Source of the DNA: CAZFER01 sp964517495
GTDB taxonomy: Bacteria > Hinthialibacterota > Hinthialibacteria > Hinthialibacterales > Hinthialibacteraceae
Length of the DNA: 13,314 nucleotides
Assembly: GCA_964517495.1 (NCBI GenBank)
Contig: CAZFER010000110.1
Location: 1-13,314, forward strand
Direction of reading: 5' to 3'
Made by a program: the position numbers and the translations under genes
Notes under the pieces: generated by a model
What the model was told of the DNA's origin: nothing
Databases searched by the model: none
What the model saw: only the letters and a program-made list of their open reading frames with translations
Part shown: in pieces, positions 8,088 to 13,314 of the stretch
Layout: each line of letters opens with the position of its first letter
Numbering within the stretch: position 1 is the first letter of the stretch

Positions 8088-8109
8088 GAAACGTTTATTG
8101 AATCGTTTC
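8088..8109. promoter_or_regulatory. Candidate operator upstream of the sigma gene
   Basis: GAAACG (8088-8093) and CGTTTC (8104-8109) form a perfect 6-bp inverted repeat with a 10-base spacer, a half-site spacing of 16 bp. It lies 35-56 bp upstream of the sigma start codon, about where a promoter start or leader would be. A TATATC sequence just upstream on the - strand could be a -10, but no good -35 is seen. Confidence 0.3.
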
Positions 8110-8446
8110 ATAGATATAGTGTTTGAATTGGGGAAAAAGTTGGATTTTTTTTTAGGGATTTTTGTTTATTTTTCCCGTGGAGGGGGAGACAGAATTACTC
8201 TTTCGCTTGTTTTTTCATTTTTTCTTGCTTTATCAAGAATTCGAGTAATATCGAAAATTTGATGTCGTTCTTGAATTCACAATGTATTTGGATCGAGTTC
8301 TTTGGTTAATCCTCATAAAAAACAACATGGCAATTCTCTCTATTAATTCATCCAATTGTTTATCCAAAGAATGGAGTGTACCTAAATTTGACTATCCCCT
8401 TCCTGGCTGCACGTTCCTATGTGTATAAATAAGATATATCCCATAC
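8110..8446. other. Gene-poor AT-rich spacer between the sigma gene and the HU terminator
   Basis: No open frame with a ribosome site and no RNA gene was recognised in this stretch of about 340 bp. It holds homopolymer T-runs (8145-8155, 8206-8224) and a small hairpin TTCTTG-CTTTAT-CAAGAA (8222-8239). The 3' arm of that hairpin can pair alternatively with TTCTTGA (8268-8274). The promoter region of the sigma gene must lie at its left end. Confidence 0.5.
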
Positions 8447-8494
8447 AAATAAAAAGCCCCTCTTTCTTTCCTGGTATGAAAGGAAGGTGGGGCT
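8447..8494 (-). terminator. Intrinsic terminator downstream of the HU gene
   Basis: On the - strand AGCCCC (8494-8489) pairs with GGGGCT (8460-8455), with further TTCCTTTC/GAAAGGAA-like pairing inside. The 3' arm is followed by TTTTTATTTG (8454-8445). It lies about 86 bp past the HU stop. Confidence 0.8.
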
Positions 8495-8579
8495 GAAAAT
8501 TAAAGCCGCTTCATCGTAGTGCGAAGACTACGTTTTAGCGATGGCCTTCAACGATTGTCAAAAAATGCCGGCTTGATTA

Positions 8580-8912
8580 TTATTTGGTCCCGAGAATTGC
8601 ATCCTTACAGGCTTTGGAAACGCGAAACTTAACAACGGTCTTTGCGGGAATTTTAATTGCTTCGCCTGTCGCCGGGTTTCTTCCCATTCTCGCTTTTCGT
8701 TTCACCAAGACCAGTTTCCCAAACCCGGGAATCGTGAATCCTTTTTTGGCTTCTTTGTAACCAACATTGGCGAGTTCATCAAACATCTCATTAACCTGCT
8801 TCTTGGTGACTCCAACCTTTTCTGCCAAATGCGTAACCAGTTGGCTTTTGGTCATCGGCTTCTTGGCCGATGTTTTTTTGGTTGTTGATTTTTTGGCAGC
8901 GGCTTTCTTCAT
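8580..8912 (-). CDS. HU/IHF family DNA-binding protein with basic N-terminal tail
   Basis: This is a nucleoid protein that binds and bends DNA as a dimer. Of its 110 residues, 20-108 form the HU fold. MTKSQLVTHLAEKVGVTKKQ (20-39) is the first helical pair. FTIPGFGKLVLVKRKAR (59-75) leads into the beta arm MGRNPATGEAIKIPAKT (76-92), with the intercalating proline at P80. VVKFRVSKACKDAIL (93-107) ends the fold. Residues 1-19 are an extra Lys/Ala/Ser/Thr tail (MKKAAAKKSTTKKTSAKKP) resembling histone H1 tails, absent from the classical HU of about 90 residues. ATG at 8912 follows AAGGAGA six bases upstream. Its promoter is at 8950-8977 and its terminator at 8447-8494. Whether it forms homodimers or heterodimers cannot be told. 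Confidence 0.95.
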   Translation of the reverse strand: MKKAAAKKSTTKKTSAKKPMTKSQLVTHLAEKVGVTKKQVNEMFDELANVGYKEAKKGFTIPGFGKLVLVKRKARMGRNPATGEAIKIPAKTVVKFRVSKACKDAILGTK

Positions 8913-8949
8913 AACAATTCTCCTTTTGAAATTATGTTACACTAAATGC

Positions 8950-8977
8950 AATTTATTCAAAAAACGGTACATGTCAA
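8950..8977 (-). promoter_or_regulatory. Promoter of the HU gene
   Basis: On the - strand a perfect -35 TTGACA (8977-8972), a 16-bp spacer and a -10 TAAATT (8955-8950, 4 of 6) give a start near 8943 and a leader of about 30 nt before the HU start codon. Upstream the DNA is rich in A- and T-tracts (8981-9029), which could act as an UP element. Confidence 0.65.
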
Positions 8978-8998
8978 GCGAAAATTCCAAAAAAACGT

Positions 8999-9018
8999 CT
9001 ATTTTTCGCTATTTTTCG
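8999..9018. repeat. Perfect tandem decamer upstream of the HU promoter
   Basis: CTATTTTTCG occurs twice back to back (8999-9008 and 9009-9018), a helically phased T-tract 22 bp upstream of the HU -35. The left copy also completes an inverted repeat, GCGAAAA (8978-8984) with TTTTCGC (9003-9009). It may be intrinsically bent DNA or a protein site. Confidence 0.4.
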
Positions 9019-9036
9019 GCTTTTTTTTGATTTCAA

Positions 9037-9067
9037 GCCTGATTTCAGGCCGAAATACGGCCTTTTT
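9037..9067 (+). terminator. Terminator-like hairpin on the + strand at the radical SAM 3' end
   Basis: GGCCG-AAATA-CGGCC (9048-9062) followed by TTTTT (9063-9067) looks like an intrinsic terminator reading right. It overlaps the stop codon end of the - strand radical SAM gene. An overlapping hairpin, GCCTGA-TT-TCAGGC (9037-9050), shares three bases and excludes it. No + strand gene ends here, so it would stop antisense transcription only. It may be coincidental. Confidence 0.3.
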
Positions 9068-10415
9068 GACGCAAAGAAAGGTTTGTATCAACGATATAGC
9101 GCTTTAGTTTTTGAACGTCATCATGAGAGAAAAGGCGCGAACGCCAGGGGGTTAACGAGTTGTTTTGCAGCAACGGTTCGATGCGATGATCGAACTGGAA
9201 TTCGTTCAGTTCCGATTCAAACAAGGCGGTGGATGGCAGGGGGGAAAACATGGCCAGCTTAATTTCACTGCCGGATCGGGCAACCATACGCGCCGCTTGC
9301 CAAACGGATTCAAAGGATTGGCCGGGAAGGCCCAAGAGCAGATAGGTTCCAACCTCGCGGGCAGAAAAGCCGGCGTTAAGCAGGTATTGCATGGCATTAA
9401 GGTATTCATCGGTGGTTACTTTCCCACCCGTCTCTTTTTGGATATCCTGCTCGGAGGTTTCGAAACCCAAGCGTATGGTGGTAAAGCCTGCCCGTTTGAG
9501 CAAATAGGCGGTTTCCTGGTTAATCTGCCGGACATGCAATGCGTTGGGGGTGTGAAAGCGAACATGAATATCGCGGGATAGTAATTCCTCCATGATGGGG
9601 ATAAAGTGCCGGTCTTTTTTGACAAGCAAGGCATCATCGTAAAAAACCATATCAGTGGCTTTGTATTCATTGACGCCGCGTTCGATGGAATCGATGATGT
9701 TTTCGATGGGATAAAACACATAGTTAGGCCAGAGTTCATGGGTGGCGCAATATGTGCAATAACATGGACAGCCGGTGGTGGTCAACACGGGGAGGCATGA
9801 ATCGCCATTTAATAAGTCATAGGCGGGTTCGATCCAAGTGCTTTGGTTTCCCTCGCAGATGGGTTGTTCATTCAGTGTGGTGAGGATTATATTCACCAGC
9901 TCAGGCCAGTGTTTACCCACGATGACATCATCCGCTTGTGAGTGCGTTTGAGCATGCTCTGGGCACAGGGTGGGATACACACCGCCAAGGATTACGGTGG
10001 ATTGAGGGAAAATGCGTTTAATCATCTGAATGGCTTGAAAGGCCCCAGGATACCAATACGTCATCATACAGGGAATTAAAACCACATCCGGTTGAGGCAT
10101 ATTGCTGAGTTGGAATTCCACATAGTCGTATGGAATGCCATAACGCTTATAATCACGGTCGATAAATTGAAGTGATTCAGGCTTTGGGATTTCCTCCCGA
10201 TAATAATGGCCGCAACCATAAGGATTTAACCGGTGGCTGTGTGGACGTGGATAGCCGGGGATGGTTTGCTTACGGCGATCCAGGCAGTCATACAGCACGA
10301 CTTCCCAATCGAGGTTTCTCAGCAATGAGGCCAGACGTAACAGATTTAGGGGCCGTGTCCAATGGTCAAAGGCGGCAAAATCGGTAATCCAAGGGTTAAA
10401 CAACAATGCACGCAT
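9045..10415 (-). CDS. B12-binding-type radical SAM protein
   Basis: This is a predicted [4Fe-4S] radical S-adenosylmethionine enzyme with an N-terminal cobalamin-binding-like Rossmann domain; the substrate is unknown. In 456 residues, 1-180 form the B12-type domain: MRALLFNPW start, LNLLRLASLLR, PDVVLIPCMMTYWYPG (109-124) and GGVYPT (144-149). The usual DxHxxG cobalt-ligand motif is not seen, so any B12 would be bound without a protein His ligand. The radical SAM CxxxCxxC is C216, C220 and C223 (CPCYCTYC), with an extra Cys at 218. FYDDALL (258-264), RLGFETSEQ (315-323) and LGLPGQ (361-366) are typical barrel strands. I chose ATG at 10415. A TTG at 10427 in the same frame would add four residues, but its purine-rich site touches the start codon. 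An extended -10 promoter lies at 10497-10505. It is divergent from the Maf-type gene. Confidence 0.9.
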   Translation of the reverse strand: MRALLFNPWITDFAAFDHWTRPLNLLRLASLLRNLDWEVVLYDCLDRRKQTIPGYPRPHSHRLNPYGCGHYYREEIPKPESLQFIDRDYKRYGIPYDYVEFQLSNMPQPDVVLIPCMMTYWYPGAFQAIQMIKRIFPQSTVILGGVYPTLCPEHAQTHSQADDVIVGKHWPELVNIILTTLNEQPICEGNQSTWIEPAYDLLNGDSCLPVLTTTGCPCYCTYCATHELWPNYVFYPIENIIDSIERGVNEYKATDMVFYDDALLVKKDRHFIPIMEELLSRDIHVRFHTPNALHVRQINQETAYLLKRAGFTTIRLGFETSEQDIQKETGGKVTTDEYLNAMQYLLNAGFSAREVGTYLLLGLPGQSFESVWQAARMVARSGSEIKLAMFSPLPSTALFESELNEFQFDHRIEPLLQNNSLTPWRSRLFSHDDVQKLKRYIVDTNLSLRQKGRISA

Positions 10416-10496
10416 AGGTTTTCTCAATCTCTTCGTTCAACATTTCCGATTATTAGAGATTATCTTACTTTCATTCAATTTGAAGTAAAACGAGGG

Positions 10497-10505
10497 ATTA
10501 TATCA
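10497..10505 (-). promoter_or_regulatory. Extended -10 promoter for the radical SAM gene
   Basis: On the - strand TGATATAAT (10505-10497) has a perfect TATAAT preceded by TGn. No good -35 is found at 16-18 bp, as is usual for extended -10 promoters. The transcript would start near 10490, about 75 nt before the ATG at 10415. Confidence 0.45.
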
Positions 10506-10520
10506 TGTTTGATTCAAAAC

Positions 10521-10558
10521 GGGTTGACGCATCAATGGGTTGACACGTAGGTCAACCC
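10521..10558. repeat. GGGTTGAC direct and inverted repeats (intergenic palindrome)
   Basis: GGGTTGAC occurs at 10521-10528 and 10537-10544, and its perfect reverse complement GTCAACCC at 10551-10558. The last two copies make an 8-bp hairpin with a 6-base loop. The surrounding GTAGG and CCCCTACA style resembles widespread small intergenic repeats. The second copy contains TTGACA (10540-10545), followed after 15 bp by TACAAT (10561-10566), a weak candidate promoter for the Maf-type gene. Confidence 0.6.
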
Positions 10559-10632
10559 CTACAATCGTTGTGCAACCCCATGTGTTTGCCATGAATTGCC
10601 ATTAGAATGTCGAAAAAGATGGGGTGATTGAT

Positions 10633-12462
10633 ATGTCCATATTTGATCAAAACCTGGTGGCTTTACAAAAGAAACATCCAACATTGCATCAGCGTGTTTT
10701 GAATACGGAAATGGATCCAGCGATTAGTCTGCGTAAAACCAACACCCAATATCCCACGCTGGTGGTGCAGACGGAGTCTAAAGCTTATGCATTGCATCAT
10801 TTGGAAGATCCACTGGGACATGCCCATCAATTTTTATCATCGATTGAGGATTTTGAAGCCGCTCATAACATGGCATTGGTGGGAGGGGGATTGGGGTATG
10901 TGCCCCTATTGATGATTCAAAAGCGGCCGGATATGAGGAACCTGTTTGTCTTCGAACCATCGCTCTCCATATTTAAAGCCGCTTTAAGCATTGTTGATTT
11001 TACAAACCTGCTTAACCATCCAGGCGTTCAATTCTTTGTGGGATCGGATACCAACGAGATACAAACCGCCATCCATCAAAAATTGATGGAATTTACCGCC
11101 AATTCACTCTTATTAATTGAAACACCCTCGATTACCTCGGTCTTTCCTGAATGGGCGGCGTTTGTCAAACAACGCATTAAAGAGGCGGTTCAACTGGCTC
11201 AAAGCGGTTTAAAAACCAAATTCAAGGATGGCCCTGTCTGTCTGCGCAATCTGTTGCTTAACATGAAAACCATCACCGAAAGCCCTGGCATTAGCGAAAT
11301 AGAAAATCGACTCGAAAATATCCCGGCTGTCGTGGTAGCTGCGGGTCCTTCGCTTAAAAAAAACATCGAACTTTTAAAAGAGCTTCAGGATCACTTTTTG
11401 ATTATTGCAACCGATACCGCCTTTCATCCATTACGGGAAAAAGGGATTCAACCTCATATTGTGGTGACCGTTGATCCCACGCCATTGAATGACAAACACT
11501 TTCCTCGCGAGCGCTATGATGAGCCTTGTTTAATGGCGTTTGATCCGGAAGCCAGGCCGGAAATCATCGAGAAATTTCAGCACAAATTGGCCTATATGAC
11601 TGACAAGCATGAGTTTTTCAGCTGGCTGGATCAACAATTGGGAAGCAACGGCTGCATCAAAAAAGGCTTGATGGTATCGCAGGCAGGTATCCAACTGGCT
11701 GATTTTTGGGGATGTTCGCCCATCATATTGATAGGGCAGGACCTGGCCTTGGATGCGGAATCCGGCCTGACCCATGCAGCAGGAACGGCGCTTTGCCGAA
11801 CGGTTCGGTATATCGATGAGGATAAAACCCATGTGGATATTCCCTTGCCTTCCGAACAGGATCCCTGGAGCCGTGAGCCTTTATTTTGGGTGGAAGGGAT
11901 CGATGGCAAGCAAGTGCCGACCGTGCAGAATCTCATGATTTATTTAAATGCATTGCAACGCGATGTGGGGAATCTATCATCCATTATCATCGATGCCACC
12001 GAAGGGGGAGCCAAGATACGGGGCACACAGGTTTTAACATTGCGTGAGGTTATTGATTCCTATAAAGATGAAAATATTCGCATTTCTGAACGGCTTGCGC
12101 CGATCAAAGCGCTAACGTGTGAGGTGGCCGGCAATTATGAAACCATTGTTCAATCCCTTCAATCATTGATTGCACAACGCCTTGCCATCGCAAATGAAGC
12201 CTTATCCACAATCAAAACAGAAAGCCATCAATCCATTCAGGAAATTCAACGAAAGATATCAGATTATCAACAGAAGATATTTTCTGATCCCGCCGCGGAA
12301 TATCTCATCGAATATGCTGCCCCCAAGGAGTTATTTTCATTTATGCGATTGGGGCCTGCCAATTTGAGCCAGGCCGAACGGGAAAAGGTGCTTAAAGAGC
12401 GTTTGCAGACTCTATTAGAGGCAGTGAAAGTGGCGGAACAGCATCTGAGAGAATTTTTATAA
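10633..12462 (+). CDS. Maf-type protein, motility-associated glycosyltransferase family (DUF115/MptE-like)
   Basis: Maf proteins are thought to transfer nonulosonic acids such as pseudaminic or legionaminic acid to flagellin in the cytoplasm. The numbering here is for 609 residues from ATG at 10633. An N-terminal Rossmann-like part has ALVGGGLGYVPLL (81-93) and FVFEPS (105-110). The central DUF115 domain starts at PAVVVAAGPSLKKN (231-244), continues with ATDTAFHPLREKGIQPHIVV (259-278), and ends with CSPIILIGQDLAL (361-373) followed by a THAAG motif. The last 150 residues are helical. GGGGTGA at 10621-10627 sits five bases before ATG 10633, which favours that start over the in-frame GTG at 10624, which lies inside the ribosome site. 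No flagellin or sugar synthesis gene is adjacent, so the acceptor is unknown. A role on other surface glycans is possible. Confidence 0.85.
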   Translation: MSIFDQNLVALQKKHPTLHQRVLNTEMDPAISLRKTNTQYPTLVVQTESKAYALHHLEDPLGHAHQFLSSIEDFEAAHNMALVGGGLGYVPLLMIQKRPDMRNLFVFEPSLSIFKAALSIVDFTNLLNHPGVQFFVGSDTNEIQTAIHQKLMEFTANSLLLIETPSITSVFPEWAAFVKQRIKEAVQLAQSGLKTKFKDGPVCLRNLLLNMKTITESPGISEIENRLENIPAVVVAAGPSLKKNIELLKELQDHFLIIATDTAFHPLREKGIQPHIVVTVDPTPLNDKHFPRERYDEPCLMAFDPEARPEIIEKFQHKLAYMTDKHEFFSWLDQQLGSNGCIKKGLMVSQAGIQLADFWGCSPIILIGQDLALDAESGLTHAAGTALCRTVRYIDEDKTHVDIPLPSEQDPWSREPLFWVEGIDGKQVPTVQNLMIYLNALQRDVGNLSSIIIDATEGGAKIRGTQVLTLREVIDSYKDENIRISERLAPIKALTCEVAGNYETIVQSLQSLIAQRLAIANEALSTIKTESHQSIQEIQRKISDYQQKIFSDPAAEYLIEYAAPKELFSFMRLGPANLSQAEREKVLKERLQTLLEAVKVAEQHLREFL

Positions 12463-12474
12463 TGTCTTGAATTA

Positions 12475-12516
12475 ATTTTCTGTTTTTTAATCCGCTGAAG
12501 CAGAAAATCTCTTTTT
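12475..12516 (+). terminator. Possible weak terminator after the Maf-type gene
   Basis: ATTTTCTG (12475-12482) and CAGAAAAT (12501-12508) form a perfect 8-bp inverted repeat with an 18-base loop, followed by CTCTTTTTCC. The stem is AT-rich and the loop long, so efficiency would be modest. The remainder of 12463-12678 shows no gene or clear promoter. Confidence 0.35.
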
Positions 12517-12678
12517 CCTTACAAATGACTAGACTTAAGAGTTTCATTTTCACCTCAACAATCTCAACCTGTGCCTTTTAGTTCCCCCCCAATGCGGTTC
12601 TTTCCACATTAAGTGAGAAAACATTTTCAAAAATGCAGGGTGAGATCTCTATTCAAATAGTGCCAAAGGAGAATCGAT

Positions 12679-13200
12679 ATGAAAACGAATGTATGGCATA
12701 CCCGGATTTCCAATCATGAAATTAAGGCTCTCTCTTCAGCCAAGATTTCCAATTCAGCCCGGTGGCTTTATGTCGTGCTCATGTCTTATATCAACCATGA
12801 AAGCGGATTGATCGAAAGAGAAATATCTGCTGATGGAAGACAAACAAATACTTACAGAAGGGGTGCACGAGTTTACACCCGAGGGATGCACAACCATGCA
12901 CCGGGGGATGCATCATCCTGCACTGGAGGGGTGCATCACGATGCGCGAAGGGGTGCACCGTCATGCACACATAACATATCCATTAACAGATCCAATGAAC
13001 ATACCTGTTTGGAATCGTCAAACAACGACGATATCCAAACCGAGAAAATGGTTCTATCTTTTCCGGTGAAAGGGAATGTTAAAGGATGGAACCCTGGACA
13101 GACAAAACTGAACGAATGGCAGGAACTTTACCCAGACATGGATGTGTTAGCCAGGTTGATTCAAAAGGAATCCGAATATTATGACTGTAGGGTGGGTTAA
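12679..13200 (+). pseudogene. Decayed phage/plasmid-type replication protein, internally deleted and 3'-truncated
   Basis: The open frame of 173 codons starts at ATG 12679 after a good AAAGGAGAA site (12664-12672). Residues 1-43 (ISNSARWLYVVLMSYINHESG) look like the first helix of the winged-helix domain of phage-type replication initiators. The text then jumps directly to LIEREISADGRQTNTY (44-59), which reads like the wing that normally follows the recognition helix, so roughly 30-40 residues appear deleted in frame. Residues 60-97 are encoded by the iteron-like repeats and show a 15-residue periodicity (SCTGGVHHDARRGAPSCT). The end, KLNEWQELYPDMDVLARLIQ (143-162), matches a C-terminal module often seen in such proteins, but it stops soon after. 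The last codons, CRVG-stop, lie in the palindromic element starting at 13186. An intact small DNA-binding protein is the less likely alternative. Family assignment is from memory of the pattern. Confidence 0.6.
12860..12971 (+). repeat. Five iteron-like tandem repeats of 22/23 bp inside the replication gene
   Basis: Units start at 12860, 12883, 12905, 12928 and 12950, alternating 23, 22, 23, 22 bp. The consensus is GGGRTGCAY, five bases, then TGCRC (degenerate TACA in unit 1). Each unit therefore has two TGCA cores 10 bp apart, one helical turn. Two units make 45 bp, which is 15 codons, so the repeat also shows as a 15-residue repeat in protein and leaves two frames open. Iterons lying inside an initiator gene recall the lambda O and origin arrangement. 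Confidence 0.75.
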
Positions 13201-13312
13201 AAATGCGTTGTTTGCATTTTAACCCACCGGCTTGCCCGAAAGGTTTTGTTGCATGTATAACCGGTGGTGCACATGCCTGGTGGGTTACGCTTTGCTTTTA
13301 ACCCACCCTACA
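13186..13312. mobile_element. Palindromic MITE/REP-like element with 17-bp terminal inverted repeats
   Basis: TGTAGGGTGGGTTAAAA (13186-13202) is the exact reverse complement of 13296-13312. GGTGGGTTA and its complement occur four times in alternating orientation, giving two internal hairpins: 13191-13228 (15-bp stem with one bulged A) and 13279-13307. CACCGG (13225-13230) and CCGGTG (13261-13266) can pair between them. It has no coding capacity, so it would depend on a transposase elsewhere. The replication gene's stop codon lies inside its left end. A target duplication cannot be tested because the window ends two bases later. Confidence 0.65.
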
Positions 13313-13314
13313 TC

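Noticed and set aside
9815..9840. tRNA-like GGTTCGATCC sequence
   Set aside because: It lies inside the radical SAM coding frame and no acceptor or anticodon stems can be formed around it.
9165..10550. Open frames on the + strand across the radical SAM gene, up to 138 codons
   Set aside because: They lie opposite a well-supported gene with clear family motifs and have no initiation signals of their own.
12860..12971. CRISPR array
   Set aside because: The period is only 22-23 bp with no unique spacers between constant repeats, and no cas genes are present.
12833..13069. A second open frame (78 codons) overlapping the replication gene remnant
   Set aside because: It is open because the 45-bp double repeat keeps more than one frame free of stops. 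Its own 15-residue repeat is a by-product of the iterons, and there is no ribosome site.

Overview
The window is bacterial chromosome of intermediate base composition with several housekeeping genes: smc, a sigma-70 family factor and an HU-type protein. Nothing in it fixes the species. A B12-type radical SAM protein, a Maf-type flagellin glycosyltransferase-like protein and several palindromic intergenic repeats would fit a motile, Gram-negative-type bacterium from a poorly sampled lineage, but that is inference. No rRNA, tRNA or CRISPR array was seen.

Layout. (1) Positions 1-2955, + strand: the tail of an unidentified gene, then a tightly packed two-gene cassette. It encodes a superfamily I helicase with a nuclease-like N-terminal domain (140-2278) and a DUF2290-like protein (2281-2955). 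The cassette is visibly AT-richer than the smc region (sampled 60-base lines give 20 and 22 G+C, against 31 in smc), which fits an acquired island. It is the best candidate here for an undescribed, probably defence-related, system. (2) Positions 3032-7083, - strand: smc with its terminator, a leader of about 220 nt carrying two palindromes, a near-consensus promoter, and two DnaA-box-like sites framed by 12-bp direct repeats just upstream of the promoter. (3) Positions 7152-8977, - strand: a sigma factor gene and an HU gene with a lysine-rich tail. Each has its own intrinsic terminator, and HU has a good promoter. A gene-poor spacer lies between them. (4) Positions 9045-10505, - strand: a B12-binding-type radical SAM protein with an extended -10 promoter. 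(5) Positions 10521-12462: divergent from it, after a GGGTTGAC palindrome, a Maf-type protein on the + strand. (6) Positions 12679-13312: a decayed phage- or plasmid-type replication gene. It lacks most of its winged helix, carries five 22/23-bp iteron-like repeats inside the coding region, and is cut short by a palindromic element of about 127 bp with 17-bp perfect terminal inverted repeats.

The smc, sigma and HU genes serve chromosome organisation and transcription. Their separate terminators argue for separate transcription units. The helicase and DUF2290 genes are 2 bp apart and are probably translated together. The right-hand end is a graveyard of a replicon: origin-like repeats remain while the initiator coding sequence is damaged.
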